Shown one piece after another: positions 1-8,405 of a stretch of 11,205 nucleotides of DNA (positions within the stretch are counted from its first letter, which is position 1; each line of letters opens with the position of its first letter). The stretch covers positions 1 to 11,205 of the forward strand of contig JAHIVS010000679.1 of assembly GCA_018816605.1 (NCBI GenBank), in the 5' to 3' direction. The translations under genes were made by a program, and so were the position numbers. The notes under the pieces are model-generated. The model searched no databases and was not told the origin of the DNA. It worked only from the letters and a program-made list of their open reading frames with translations. The DNA is from Pseudomonadota bacterium (GTDB taxonomy: Bacteria; Desulfobacterota; Desulfobacteria; Desulfobacterales; Desulfobacteraceae).

Positions 1-2
1 CC

Positions 3-182
3 TACGGCGACCAAATGACCTTTACAAAGGTAAATGTGGATGAGAACCCCCTAAGCCCCAGCAAGTACGGGGTACAGGCCATTCCGACCCTTATTTTCTT
101 TAAGAACGGTAAAATTGCCGAACAGATAACCGGCATGGTTGCTAAAGAAAAGCTTGAGGAGACCATCAAAGGGGTTTTGTAA
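3..182 (+). CDS. trxA: Thioredoxin, C-terminal part (5' end outside window)
   Basis: The window opens inside a gene whose last 59 codons read as the C-terminal half of a thioredoxin. The segment KVNVDENP is the usual strand after the active-site helix. It is followed by YGVQAIPTLIFFKNGK, which holds the conserved cis-proline loop (IPT) and the Phe-x-x-Gly turn; the end is the normal C-terminal helix. The WCGPC redox site would lie upstream and is not visible, so activity cannot be judged. Thioredoxin reduces protein disulfides in the cytoplasm. Its reductase gene begins 11 nt after the stop, so the enzyme and its electron donor are almost certainly co-transcribed. A thioredoxin-like protein with an altered active site cannot be excluded. 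Confidence 0.9.
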   Translation, partial: YGDQMTFTKVNVDENPLSPSKYGVQAIPTLIFFKNGKIAEQITGMVAKEKLEETIKGVL

Positions 183-193
183 GGAGTTCTACC

Positions 194-1114
194 ATGGCAG
201 AGACGAATTATGATCTTGTGATTATCGGCGCAGGCCCGGCAGGACTTACCGCAGGTCTTTATGCCGCCAGGGCAAGAATGAACGTAATTCTCCTTGAAAA
301 ATCAGTTCCGGGCGGGCAGATTCTTGTCACAGACTGGATTGAAAATTACCCGGGATTTCCCGAAGGCATCAGCGGGTACGACCTGGCTGAAAAAATGAGA
401 CTACAGGCCCAAGACCTGGGATTGAAAATAGAAACCGCCCAGGTCCACGCTCTGAACCTTTCGGCCGGCATAAAGGAAATCGTTCTCAAAGACCGGAGTA
501 TTCGGGCAAAAAGCCTGATCATTGCATCGGGAGCCTCGCCCAAAAAACTGGGAATCGGTGAAGACAAATACATGGGCAAGGGTATTTCCTTTTGCGCCAC
601 CTGCGACGCTCCTTTTTTCAGGGACAAAATTGTTGTGGCCATTGGCGGTGGTGATACAGCTGTGCAAGAGGCCATATTTCTAACCAAATTTGCGAAAAAA
701 GTCTACCTGGTCCATCGGCGAGATGAGCTTCGGGCAACCAAGATTCTTCAGGAAAGGGCCTTTGCCAATGATAAAATTGAGTTTGTCTGGGACTCCGTGG
801 CAACCGGTGTAAAAGGTTTTTTCGGCATTGAAGGCGTCCATATAAAAAACATAAAGACCAACGAAGAAAAAACCCTTAAAGCAGACGGCTGCTTCATATG
901 GGTGGGAATTTTACCCAATACCGAATTTGTAAAAGAGAGCGTTAAAACCGATGAATTCGGTTTTATCCTTGCAGATGCAAAAATGCAGACCAGTGTTCCC
1001 GGTGTTTACGCAGCCGGGGATGTCCGGGACACCCCCCTTCGGCAGATAGCCACCGCCGTGGGGGACGGTGCCATTGCAGCGGTTTGTGCTGAACATTATA
1101 TTGAGAATCTATAG
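194..1114 (+). CDS. trxB: Thioredoxin reductase (NADPH)
   Basis: This flavoenzyme passes electrons from NADPH through FAD and a Cys pair to thioredoxin in the cytoplasm. The 306-residue length is normal for the low-Mr bacterial class. The FAD dinucleotide fold is GAGPAG at residues 12-17, and the redox pair is C134-A-T-C137, close to C135/C138 of the E. coli enzyme. The NADPH fold has GGGDTA at 151-156. HRRDELR at 174-180 holds the arginines that bind the 2'-phosphate of NADPH, so NADPH rather than NADH is the expected donor. The second FAD-binding stretch, YAAGDVRD followed by QIATAVGDG, covers about 272-292. An AAGGAG ribosome site at 181-186, 7 nt before the ATG, supports this start. The gene sits between trxA and a bamD-like gene with 11 and 2 nt spacers, as in one operon. 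Confidence 0.96.
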   Translation: MAETNYDLVIIGAGPAGLTAGLYAARARMNVILLEKSVPGGQILVTDWIENYPGFPEGISGYDLAEKMRLQAQDLGLKIETAQVHALNLSAGIKEIVLKDRSIRAKSLIIASGASPKKLGIGEDKYMGKGISFCATCDAPFFRDKIVVAIGGGDTAVQEAIFLTKFAKKVYLVHRRDELRATKILQERAFANDKIEFVWDSVATGVKGFFGIEGVHIKNIKTNEEKTLKADGCFIWVGILPNTEFVKESVKTDEFGFILADAKMQTSVPGVYAAGDVRDTPLRQIATAVGDGAIAAVCAEHYIENL

Positions 1115-1116
1115 CA

Positions 1117-1782
1117 ATGAGACATTTATTAGTTTTGGGAATTTTATTTTTTTTTATCTCTGGATGCTCCCTTTTTGATGATTCCCGCCAGATGAATAAA
1201 AATGCTGAACAATTGGCTGCAGAAGGGGCCGCTGCATTCATGGACAAGGACTACAAAGAGGCTGTCAAGGCTTATACAGACCTCAAAGACTGGTATCCCT
1301 TCAGCAAGTACGCTATTTTAGCCGAACTTAAGATCGCAGATGCCCAGTTTCATTTAAAGCTTTATGCGGAAGCCATCATGGCCTATGAGTCTTTTGAAAA
1401 AATGCATCCGAGAAACGAAGCCGTTCCCTATGTGATCAACCAGATAGGTCTGTGCTGGTTCAACCAGATAGATACCATTGACAGGGATCCAACCCCGGCC
1501 AAAAATGCCCTGGCTCAGTTCCAGAGACTTCTGGATCAATACCCCGACAGCCTCCATGTCAAGGAAGCCGGTGAAAACATTGCCAAGTGCATCGACAATA
1601 TTGCCGGCCATGAGCTCTATGTGGCTGATTTTTATCTGAAAACAAAAAAGTACAAAGGGGCCCTAAAACGGTATGAGTATATTGTCGAATACTTTCCCGG
1701 AACCGAGCAAAGCAAGACGGCTCTGGGCAAAATCCCGGAATGCACTGCCCTGGCAAATAAACAAAAGCCCGATAAAAAATAA
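1117..1782 (+). CDS. bamD: Outer membrane protein assembly lipoprotein, BamD/YfiO family
   Basis: The 221-residue product starts with a lipoprotein signal: a basic start (MRH), a hydrophobic stretch at 4-15 and the lipobox ISGC with C17 as the lipidated residue. Ser at +2 predicts sorting to the outer membrane. Helical TPR-like repeats follow: about 31-64 (AAAFMDKDYKEAVKAYTDL), 68-101 (AEAIMAYESF), 105-144 (ALAQFQRLLDQYPDS) and 163-196 (GALKRYEYIVEYFPGT). The DWYPFSKYA segment and the HELYVADFYLKTKKY segment are typical of BamD. In the family it is the essential periplasm-facing partner of BamA in beta-barrel insertion. E. coli BamD is slightly longer (245 aa). The start lies 2 nt after trxB, so translational coupling is likely; I see no strong own ribosome site. 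Another TPR lipoprotein (CpoB/YbgF-like) is a less likely alternative. Confidence 0.88.
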   Translation: MRHLLVLGILFFFISGCSLFDDSRQMNKNAEQLAAEGAAAFMDKDYKEAVKAYTDLKDWYPFSKYAILAELKIADAQFHLKLYAEAIMAYESFEKMHPRNEAVPYVINQIGLCWFNQIDTIDRDPTPAKNALAQFQRLLDQYPDSLHVKEAGENIAKCIDNIAGHELYVADFYLKTKKYKGALKRYEYIVEYFPGTEQSKTALGKIPECTALANKQKPDKK

Positions 1783-1842
1783 TTGACCTTTACTTTTATT
1801 TCGGACTGGTGTATTAATTCCGGGTTATTATTTTGTTATAAG
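1783..1842 (+). promoter_or_regulatory. Candidate sigma-70 promoter(s) for rpmB
   Basis: The 84-nt gap before rpmB is AT-rich and has two possible promoters. One pairs TTTACT (1789-1794) with TATTAA (1812-1817) at 17-nt spacing; TTGACC at 1783 lies just upstream but at poor spacing. The other is an extended -10, TGTTATAAG at 1834-1842, with only a weak -35. Both are matches by eye. An own promoter is reasonable because no terminator is visible after bamD, yet L28 needs high expression. Confidence 0.35.
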
Positions 1843-1866
1843 AGTTTTTCTTTGAGGAGTTAAGAT

Positions 1867-2061
1867 ATGTCAAGAGAATGCGCTATTTGCGGTAAAAAAC
1901 CAATGGTCGGCAATAATGTCAGCCACGCACACAATTTAAACAAAAGAGTCTTCAACCCGAACCTTCAGAGAGTCCGTGCCGTTATTAAAGAAGGGTGTGT
2001 TCGAAAGATTGATGTCTGCACCAAATGCATTAAGGCCGGTAAGGTCACAAAATCCGCTTGA
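1867..2061 (+). CDS. rpmB: 50S ribosomal protein L28 (zinc-binding form)
   Basis: A 64-residue basic protein of the large ribosomal subunit. The start [12 protein letters not shown] and the segment [19 protein letters not shown] are diagnostic for L28. C5-x-x-C8 and C51-x-x-C54 form the paired Cys motif of the zinc-containing (C+) version; C44 is an additional cysteine. Many bacteria with a C+ L28 also keep a zinc-free copy under Zur control; whether this genome does cannot be seen here. A GAGGAG ribosome site at 1854-1859, 7 nt before the ATG, fixes the start. The gene stands alone: no rpmG follows, and a terminator ends the unit about 65 nt after the stop. Confidence 0.96.
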   Translation: MSRECAICGKKPMVGNNVSHAHNLNKRVFNPNLQRVRAVIKEGCVRKIDVCTKCIKAGKVTKSA

Positions 2062-2124
2062 TTGTGCTTGTGTGCCAGCTCTGCCCCTTGATGGGCGGCT
2101 GATTCCAGCATCCATGAAATATTA

Positions 2125-2174
2125 CAGGTTCGGGCATTTTATTTTGGATTGAATGTCCGGGCCTGTTTATTTTT
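2125..2174 (+). terminator. Rho-independent terminator after rpmB
   Basis: A 14-bp stem pairs 2125-2138 with 2152-2165 around a 13-nt loop, followed by the T-rich run TTTATTTTT (2166-2174). In the + strand RNA all 14 positions pair, three of them as G-U. In the - strand RNA those three become A-C mismatches, so the hairpin is selected for the rightward transcript from rpmB. The leftward transcript of the PIN-PhoH gene, which ends at 2180, would form only a broken version with a weaker U tract. Confidence 0.85.
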
Positions 2175-2179
2175 AGGGC

Positions 2180-3499
2180 CTACAATATTTTTGCGGCAAG
2201 CTCTGCAAGCTCCGAGCGCTCCCCTTTTTCCAGATTGATATGGGCATATAATCTCTGGCCTTTCATCTTCTCGATAATATACGCCAGGCCGTTTGTCTGG
2301 CTGTCCAGGTAGGGGTGATCGATCTGAAAAATATCCCCGGTAAATACAACTTTTGTTCCTTCTCCTGCCCTTGTAATAATGGTTTTTACCTCGTGGGGGG
2401 TCAGGTTCTGGGCCTCATCCACAATAAAAAAAATTTTGACCAGGCTGCGCCCCCGGATATAGGAAAGGGGAGTGATCACAATTTTTTCTTCTTCAATAAG
2501 CTCTTTTATCGGCTTGGTCTGGGAAGTGTTATCATTATATTGGTTTTGAATAACGGAAAGGTTATCGTAGAGGGGCTGCATATAGGGGTCTAATTTTGAA
2601 GCCACGTCCCCGGGCAGAAAGCCCAGGTCTTTGTTGCTTAGGGGAACCACGGGCCGGGCGATAAAAATCTGACGATAGAATTGTTTTTTGGCAAGGGCGG
2701 CGGCAAGGGCAAGAAGGGTCTTGCCGGTTCCTGCCTTTCCGGAGACGGTGACCAGCGAGATCTCCGGATTGAGCATGGCATTCAGGGCAAATGTCTGCTC
2801 TGAATTTCTGGGCTGGATCCCATAGCAAATCCTTGGCTGGATCAATCGAATGGTCTGACTAGTGCCGTCATAAAAGGCCAGGGCCGACTTGGACCCGTTT
2901 TTCAAAATCAAATTCTCATTGGAAAAAAATTCAATTGTTTTCCCCAGGCGAGATTTTTTTGTTTCATAGGGTTTTTTATACAGGTCGTCAAACACATCCG
3001 TATTTATGTTTTCAAGTAATTTCATTCCGGTATATATCTCAGAGAGGTCTTCAACAAATCTGGAATTGTAATTTTCCGTTCTCAAACCAATGGACCTGGC
3101 CTTCAACCGCAGATTGACGTCCTTGGTTACAAAAATTACATTTTTAAACCGTTTTTTCCTGGCAATGGAAAAGGCGATGTTTAAAATTTTAATATCCGGT
3201 GTAATCTCTATAAAGTTCTCCTTGATCTTGTCCTCCAGGGGGGAATCAAGGCAGATGGCAATACGCCCCTTTCCTTTATCAATGGAAACGCCTCCGTTGA
3301 GCATCTGGTCACCGGACAGCGCATCCAGGGAGCGTAAAAAATCCCGGGCATTGCAATTGATGACATTGTTCCCCTTCTTAAACTTGTCCAGCTCTTCAAT
3401 GACGGTTATGGGAATACAAATATCATTGTCATCAAACTGGTGGATACAGCTGCTGTCATGGAGGATAACATTGGTGTCCAGAACAAAAATTTTTTTCAT
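2180..3499 (-). CDS. PIN domain-PhoH family ATPase (YlaK type)
   Basis: A fusion of an N-terminal PIN ribonuclease-like domain (about 1-140) and a C-terminal PhoH P-loop ATPase (about 220-439). In PIN, the acidic residues of the metal site are visible: D8 in VLDTNV, E35/E36 in VIEELD and D127 in FVTKDV. In PhoH, Walker A is GKAGTGKT at 254-261, Walker B/DEAQ box is FFIVDEAQN with D361, and TGDIFQID follows as a sensor-like motif. Related mycobacterial PIN-PhoH proteins are reported to be RNA helicase-nucleases; the role here is inferred. I chose Met at 3499 because the GGAG at 3506-3509 touches the ATG at 3505 directly but lies 6 nt before this one. The ATG at 3505 would add only two residues. 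The gene follows rel by 11 nt, so it is probably last in the ispG-proS-rel operon. Confidence 0.9.
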   Translation of the reverse strand: MKKIFVLDTNVILHDSSCIHQFDDNDICIPITVIEELDKFKKGNNVINCNARDFLRSLDALSGDQMLNGGVSIDKGKGRIAICLDSPLEDKIKENFIEITPDIKILNIAFSIARKKRFKNVIFVTKDVNLRLKARSIGLRTENYNSRFVEDLSEIYTGMKLLENINTDVFDDLYKKPYETKKSRLGKTIEFFSNENLILKNGSKSALAFYDGTSQTIRLIQPRICYGIQPRNSEQTFALNAMLNPEISLVTVSGKAGTGKTLLALAAALAKKQFYRQIFIARPVVPLSNKDLGFLPGDVASKLDPYMQPLYDNLSVIQNQYNDNTSQTKPIKELIEEEKIVITPLSYIRGRSLVKIFFIVDEAQNLTPHEVKTIITRAGEGTKVVFTGDIFQIDHPYLDSQTNGLAYIIEKMKGQRLYAHINLEKGERSELAELAAKIL

Positions 3500-3510
3500 A
3501 CCCATCTCCG

Positions 3511-5679
3511 CTATTCGTTTCTCACGATCCGTTTGACATCCGTGACCTTTTTGACCCGCCTGATTTCAGACATTATTTTACGCAACTGGGCCGAGCTTTC
3601 CACCATAATGGTAAAATAAAACAACCCGATTCCTGCTTCGGATGTTTCACTCCGGGCACTTAAAATATTGGATTTTGATTTGCTGATCGCTGCTGCAATG
3701 TCTGCCAAAAGCCCATGCCGGTCATCGGTCCTAACCCGAATGCTGGCAGGGTAGGATTCTGTGAAATCTTCACTCCACTGCACCTCAATCTTTCGTTCAC
3801 TGCTCATTTTCATGACATTGATGCAGTTTTTGCTGTGAATGGTCACCCCCTGGCCCTGGGTAATAAATCCTGTAATGGGATCTCCCGGCAAGGGATTGCA
3901 GCATTTGGAAAACTTGACCAGGATATCGTGGAGGCCCTTGACAATGATACCGGTGTCTGTCTTCCTTTTCCCCCGGCTGGCAAGCTTTTGAAAAAAGCTT
4001 ACTTTTTCATCCCTGGGGTCCCGTTCAAGATCCGGCACTACCTTTTTTAAAACCTGCAAAGGGGTCAGTTTGCCAAATCCCACATGGGCGATCAAATCAT
4101 CCACGGTTTTAAACCCGTAAAATTCCGATACCGCCTTTATTTCCCCGGTTTTGACCAGGGCATTGAAATTCTGGTTCTTTTTCCTGAAAATTTTTTCACA
4201 CATTTCCCGACCCAGAGAATAGCTGCGCTCCTTTTCCCGGGCATTGATATAGGCGCGAATCTTTGTCTTGGCCTTTACGGTTTTGACAAAATTGAGCCAA
4301 TCCGCACTGGGGTGGTGCCCTTTGGTGGTAATAATCTCAACCGTATCCCCGGTTTTGAGCCGGTGGGTCAGGGGCACCAGCTTGCCGCTGACTTTGGCGC
4401 CCGTGCACGTGGCCCCAACCTCTGTATGGATCATATAGGCAAAATCCACAGGTGTTGCCTTTTTGGGGAGGGTCTTTATTTCTCCCTGGGGGGTGAACAC
4501 ATAGATTTCTCCCGGGTATAGATCAATACGAACATTTTCCAGGAACTCATCCGGATCATTATAATTTTCCTGGTTCTCCACCAGATTCCGGATCCAGGCA
4601 AACAATTCTCCGGTATTCTCATCAATCTTGGTGCCTTCTTTATAGCTCCAGTGGGCGGCAATGCCGGATTCGGCAATCCGGTCCATGTCATGGGTCCGGA
4701 TCTGAATTTCCACCCGATCTCCCTTGGGGCCAACCACAGTGGTGTGAATGGACTGGTACATATTGGGTTTGGGGTTGCCGATATAATCCTTTATCTTGTA
4801 GTAGATGGGTTTCCACATGGAGTGGATGGCCCCCATGGCAGCATAGCACTGGGGCACGGTATCCAGAATAATCCTGAAGGCAATGATGTCATAGACCTCT
4901 TCAAATTCCAGGCTCTGGGATATCATTTTCTGGTAGATGCTGTAATGCTGTTTATACCGACCCTTTATTTCACAGGGCAAATTCATTTCCTCCATTTTAT
5001 AATGAAGGCTGGTATTGACCTCTTTGATGTAATCCTCTTTCTCTTCCTTGGCCCGGTTCACCAGGGCATCAATCCGTTCGTGTTCATCCCTTAGGGTATA
5101 ATAAAAGGCAATTTCTTCCAGCTCATGCTTGATCCAGAAGATCCCGAGCCGGGAGGCAATGGGAGCATAGATATCCAGGGTTTCCTGGGCAATTGCCGCC
5201 TGTTTTTCAGGGTTTCTATGGTATTTCAGGGTACGCATATTATGGATACGGTCTGCCAGTTTGATGAGCACGACACGGATATCATCGGCCATGGCAAGGA
5301 TCATCTTGCGCAAAGACTCGGCCTGCTGGGCCACTTTGGTTGCGGAGGACTGGGCAAGGGGAAGGCTGGAGAGCTTGGTGACCCCTTCAACAATATGGGC
5401 CACCCCGGATCCGAACATATTTTCAATATCCTCTTTGGTGGCCGGCGTATCCTCTATCACATCATGAAGCAGGGCTGCGGCAATGCTCTCCACATCCAAT
5501 TTCATATTGGCCAGGATATCGGCCACTTCCAGGGGGTGGGACAGGTAAGGCTCCCCGGAAAGCCGTACCTGTCCTTCATGGACCCGTGCCGAATAGATAT
5601 AGGCCCGCTCGATGATGTCCAGGTCGGCACCGGGATTGTACTCATAAATTTTATCCAATATGTCGGTAATTCGAATCAT
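3511..5679 (-). CDS. rel: Bifunctional (p)ppGpp synthetase/hydrolase (Rel/SpoT long RSH)
   Basis: A full-length 722-residue RSH enzyme controlling the alarmone (p)ppGpp in the stringent response. The HD hydrolase domain is intact: H34, H48, H72-D73 (HDVIEDT) and LADRIHNMRTL at 141-151 with D143, so hydrolysis is expected. The synthetase domain (about 240-345) has GRYKQHYSIYQKM, DIIAFRIILD and EIQIRTHDMDRIAESGIAAHW. KIKD at 295-298 corresponds to the basic RxKD motif of bifunctional Rel/SpoT enzymes, not the acidic ExDD of RelA. A TGS domain follows (about 385-450), then a Cys-rich zinc-finger-type segment (KCCNPLPGD to KNC, 592-619) and a C-terminal ACT domain (647-718). These regulatory parts sense the ribosome in the family. 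The gene starts 26 nt after proS, with only a weak ribosome site. Co-transcription with a tRNA synthetase gene fits a role in sensing tRNA charging. Confidence 0.95.
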   Translation of the reverse strand: MIRITDILDKIYEYNPGADLDIIERAYIYSARVHEGQVRLSGEPYLSHPLEVADILANMKLDVESIAAALLHDVIEDTPATKEDIENMFGSGVAHIVEGVTKLSSLPLAQSSATKVAQQAESLRKMILAMADDIRVVLIKLADRIHNMRTLKYHRNPEKQAAIAQETLDIYAPIASRLGIFWIKHELEEIAFYYTLRDEHERIDALVNRAKEEKEDYIKEVNTSLHYKMEEMNLPCEIKGRYKQHYSIYQKMISQSLEFEEVYDIIAFRIILDTVPQCYAAMGAIHSMWKPIYYKIKDYIGNPKPNMYQSIHTTVVGPKGDRVEIQIRTHDMDRIAESGIAAHWSYKEGTKIDENTGELFAWIRNLVENQENYNDPDEFLENVRIDLYPGEIYVFTPQGEIKTLPKKATPVDFAYMIHTEVGATCTGAKVSGKLVPLTHRLKTGDTVEIITTKGHHPSADWLNFVKTVKAKTKIRAYINAREKERSYSLGREMCEKIFRKKNQNFNALVKTGEIKAVSEFYGFKTVDDLIAHVGFGKLTPLQVLKKVVPDLERDPRDEKVSFFQKLASRGKRKTDTGIIVKGLHDILVKFSKCCNPLPGDPITGFITQGQGVTIHSKNCINVMKMSSERKIEVQWSEDFTESYPASIRVRTDDRHGLLADIAAAISKSKSNILSARSETSEAGIGLFYFTIMVESSAQLRKIMSEIRRVKKVTDVKRIVRNE

Positions 5680-5705
5680 CTAGGCTATCTTATCTCTCAA
5701 TCGGC

Positions 5706-7211
5706 TTAATACGCTTTGGCAAACAAAACCCTTCTTTTGCTTCCATTGTCGCAGCAGATACAAGCCCCCTCTTCTGCAGGACTGTCAAAGGGAATGCAGC
5801 GGATGGTCACGGAGAGGTCTTTTTTAATGGTTTCCTCGCACACTTTGGACCCACACCAGTGGGAGTATACAAACGCGCCGTTCTCATACCCGGAGGCCCC
5901 TTTAAAAAGCGTGTAAAACTTTTCTTTGGAATCAATGGAAAGCGTGTGGGCCTTGCGAAAGTCCAACGCCCTTTGAAACAAGGTTCCCTGGATATCATCC
6001 AGAAGATCGATGATTCCGTTAATAAACGCGTCTCTGTTCATGGACTTTTTCTCATTGGTGTCCCGACGGGCCATGAACACGGCATTGTTGGCAATATCCT
6101 TTGGTCCCAGCTCAATACGGACGGGAATTCCTTTTTTCACCCAGTCCCAGCCACGGGCACCCCCGATATCCCTGGCATCGACTTCCACTTCCACGGGCCG
6201 GCCGTGATACCGCTTTGCATTTAAGGCCTGTTTCAGGGCGTTGGTGCTTTCCATCACCTCAGCATTGTCCCCGCCTTTTTTAATGATGGGCAGGATCACC
6301 ACATGGGCCGGTGCAACCCGCGGGGGCATGATCAGACCATCATCATCGGAATGGACCATGATCATGCCGCCGATCATCCGGGTTGAAGTGCCCCATGAGG
6401 TGGTCCAGGCATAGGCTTCCTGCCCCTCTTCATTCTGAAATTTGATATTGGACCCCTTGGCAAAGTTTTGACCCAAAAAATGGGAGGTACCGGCCTGGAG
6501 GGCTCTTTTGTCCTGCATCATGGCTTCAATACAGGTGGTATCATCCGCCCCCGGGAACCGTTCCGATTCGGTTTTACGCCCGCAAATCACGGGCATGGCC
6601 AAATAATCTTCCACAAAGCGTGTATAAACAGACAGCATCTGGAGGGTTCTTTCCTGGGCTTCAGCTTTTGTGGCATGGGCCGTATGGCCCTCCTGCCATA
6701 AAAACTCGCTGGTTCTCAAAAACATCCGGGTCCGCATCTCCCACCTGACCACATTGGCCCATTGGTTGAGCAAAATGGGCAGATCCCGGTAGGAAGTGGT
6801 CCATTTTGACATGGATTCACCGATAATGGTTTCTGAAGTGGGACGGACAATCAGGGGTTCTGCCAGCTCTCCTGCCGGCACAAGACGTCCGTCTGCCCCT
6901 TTTTCCAGTTTGTGGTGGGTCACCACTGCGCATTCCTTTGCAAACCCGTCCACATGCTCGGCCTCCCGTTCAAGATAGCTCAATGGAATAAACAAAGGGA
7001 AATAGGCATTTCGGACACCGGTCTCCTTGAACATTGCATTCATTTCGTACATGATATTTTCCCACAGCGCAAACCCCCAGGGCTTGATCACCATACAGCC
7101 CCTGACAGGAGAATTTTCCGCCATGTCAGATGCTTTTATAACCTCCTGATACCACTGGGAATAGTCTTCTTCCCGGGTCGGGGTGATTGCTGTCTTAATC
7201 TTCTTTGCCAT
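5706..7211 (-). CDS. proS: Prolyl-tRNA synthetase, type 3 (archaeal/eukaryotic-like)
   Basis: A class II synthetase that charges tRNA-Pro. The 501-residue length, the YFPLFIPLSYL segment, the motif 2 region RWEMRTRMFLRTSEFLWQEG (157-175), the motif 3 region GGMIMVHSDDDGLIMPPRVAP (281-301) and the C-terminal Tyr (FAKAY) mark the compact ProRS type 3, not the E. coli type. That type lacks the INS editing domain between motifs 2 and 3, so mischarged Ala-tRNA-Pro would need a separate trans-editing protein; none is encoded here. The C-terminal zinc-like domain has C453, C458, C484 and C487. The start overlaps the ispG 3' end by 17 nt. A strong GGAGG (7218-7222) inside ispG, 6 nt before the ATG, supports the start and suggests coupled translation. 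Confidence 0.96.
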   Translation of the reverse strand: MAKKIKTAITPTREEDYSQWYQEVIKASDMAENSPVRGCMVIKPWGFALWENIMYEMNAMFKETGVRNAYFPLFIPLSYLEREAEHVDGFAKECAVVTHHKLEKGADGRLVPAGELAEPLIVRPTSETIIGESMSKWTTSYRDLPILLNQWANVVRWEMRTRMFLRTSEFLWQEGHTAHATKAEAQERTLQMLSVYTRFVEDYLAMPVICGRKTESERFPGADDTTCIEAMMQDKRALQAGTSHFLGQNFAKGSNIKFQNEEGQEAYAWTTSWGTSTRMIGGMIMVHSDDDGLIMPPRVAPAHVVILPIIKKGGDNAEVMESTNALKQALNAKRYHGRPVEVEVDARDIGGARGWDWVKKGIPVRIELGPKDIANNAVFMARRDTNEKKSMNRDAFINGIIDLLDDIQGTLFQRALDFRKAHTLSIDSKEKFYTLFKGASGYENGAFVYSHWCGSKVCEETIKKDLSVTIRCIPFDSPAEEGACICCDNGSKRRVLFAKAY

Positions 7212-8289
7212 TCAGTTCCTCCGAATTTTGAGTCATCTTGTCTATTTCATCTAACAATTGAGCAACCAGCTGATCCTGGGCCACCCGTTTGAATACCTTT
7301 CCGTGTTTAAACAAAATACCGATCCCATCCCCGCCGGCTATCCCGATATCTGCTTCCTTTGCCTCTCCCGGGCCATTGACCACACACCCCATAATCGCAA
7401 CTTTAATCTTACTGGAACGTTCAAGTAAAGCTTTTTCTGTCTGTTCGGCAATTTTAAACAAATCGATTTTGCACCGGCCGCAGGTGGGGCATGAAATCAG
7501 CTCCGGTCCCCTGCTTCGGATGCCCAGGGCGCGCAAAATTTCAAAGCCTGTCCGGATCTCTTCCACCGGGTCCCGGGTCAATGAGACCCGTATGGTATCG
7601 CCAAGGCCCTCGGACAGGAGCATGCCGATGCCGATGGCCGACTTGGTAATCCCGGCGTAGAGCCCACCGGCCTCGGTCACCCCCACATGGAAGGGCACAT
7701 CGGTGAGTGGGGCCAGCAGGCGATAGGCTTCCACCGTCCGGGTCACGTCCGAGGCCTTAAGGGACACCTTGATATCATAAAACCCCAATTTTTCCAAAAT
7801 ACGGATATTGGACAGGGCGCTTTCCACCATGGCTGCAGCAGTGGTGCCCAAGGTTTTTTCAATCTCTTTTTCCAGGGACCCTCCATTGACTCCCACCCGG
7901 ATGGGAATTCCATGGGCCTTTGCAGAATCCACCACAGCCCTTATCTTTCGGTGTTCCCCGATATTGCCCGGATTGATCCGCAGACCGTCGGCACCGGCCT
8001 CTGCAGCAGCCAGGGCCAGCCTGAAATCAAAATGAATGTCAGCTATCAAAGGAATATGAATCTTATCCTTGATCTGCTGAATGGCAAGGGCGGCTTTCAT
8101 ATCCGGAACCGCCACCCGCACCATCTCGCACCCGGCCTTTTCAAGGGACAAAATCTGCCCCACCGTGGCATCCACATCCTGGGTATCGGTATTGGTCATG
8201 GACTGGACCGACACCTGGGTATCGGACCCCACCCCAACCTTGCCCACCCAGATTTGCCTGGTTTTTCTTCTCTCTTGAACCAGTGACAT
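7195..8289 (-). CDS. ispG: 4-hydroxy-3-methylbut-2-enyl diphosphate synthase (HMBPP synthase, GcpE)
   Basis: The enzyme converts methylerythritol cyclodiphosphate to HMBPP, the penultimate step of the MEP isoprenoid pathway, in the cytoplasm. The 364-residue protein has the TIM-barrel start (VSVQSMTNTDTQD), LIADIHFDFRLA and GLRINPGNIG. It ends with the 4Fe-4S domain, where C267, C270, C302 and E309 are the cluster ligands, each shifted by three from the E. coli positions (C270, C273, C305, E312). The short one-barrel bacterial form is complete. The start is an ATG with AGGA at 8301-8304, 11 nt upstream, a slightly long spacing. It is the first gene of the - strand block and overlaps proS by 17 nt. 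The cluster needs an electron donor such as ferredoxin or flavodoxin; none is encoded nearby. Confidence 0.96.
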   Translation of the reverse strand: MSLVQERRKTRQIWVGKVGVGSDTQVSVQSMTNTDTQDVDATVGQILSLEKAGCEMVRVAVPDMKAALAIQQIKDKIHIPLIADIHFDFRLALAAAEAGADGLRINPGNIGEHRKIRAVVDSAKAHGIPIRVGVNGGSLEKEIEKTLGTTAAAMVESALSNIRILEKLGFYDIKVSLKASDVTRTVEAYRLLAPLTDVPFHVGVTEAGGLYAGITKSAIGIGMLLSEGLGDTIRVSLTRDPVEEIRTGFEILRALGIRSRGPELISCPTCGRCKIDLFKIAEQTEKALLERSSKIKVAIMGCVVNGPGEAKEADIGIAGGDGIGILFKHGKVFKRVAQDQLVAQLLDEIDKMTQNSEELNGKED

Positions 8290-8375
8290 TGCTTTGCTTA
8301 TCCTGTTTTAAACATTAAACGCCCGCAGCAAACAAAATCGGCAGGCCGGCCACACACCCTAAAAAGTTTCGTTTA

Positions 8376-8405
8376 AGAATACCATATTGCCACAGGTTTA
8401 TTCAA
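8376..8405 (-). promoter_or_regulatory. Candidate promoter for the ispG-proS-rel-phoH unit
   Basis: Read on the - strand, TTGAAT (8400-8405) is followed after 18 nt by TATTCT (8376-8381), which has a TG one base upstream (TGGTATTCT) as in extended -10 elements. It would start RNA near 8369, giving a leader of about 80 nt before ispG. The leader holds a GGCCGGCC palindrome (8344-8351) but I see no recognisable riboswitch. The match is modest, by eye, and overlaps the presumed transposase remnant. Confidence 0.35.

Noticed and set aside
5125..5709. Open frame of 194 codons on the + strand opposite the 5' part of rel
   Set aside because: It lies antisense to the strongly conserved HD domain of rel, shows no recognisable domain, and is best explained as a shadow of codon bias.
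7687..8286. Open frame of 199 codons on the + strand opposite ispG
   Set aside because: It is fully antisense to a conserved gene, and its Gly/His/Pro-rich translation resembles no known protein.
8344..8351. GGCCGGCC palindrome in the ispG leader as a possible operator
   Set aside because: A single 8-nt GC palindrome without a second copy or a neighbouring regulator gene; too little to call a binding site.
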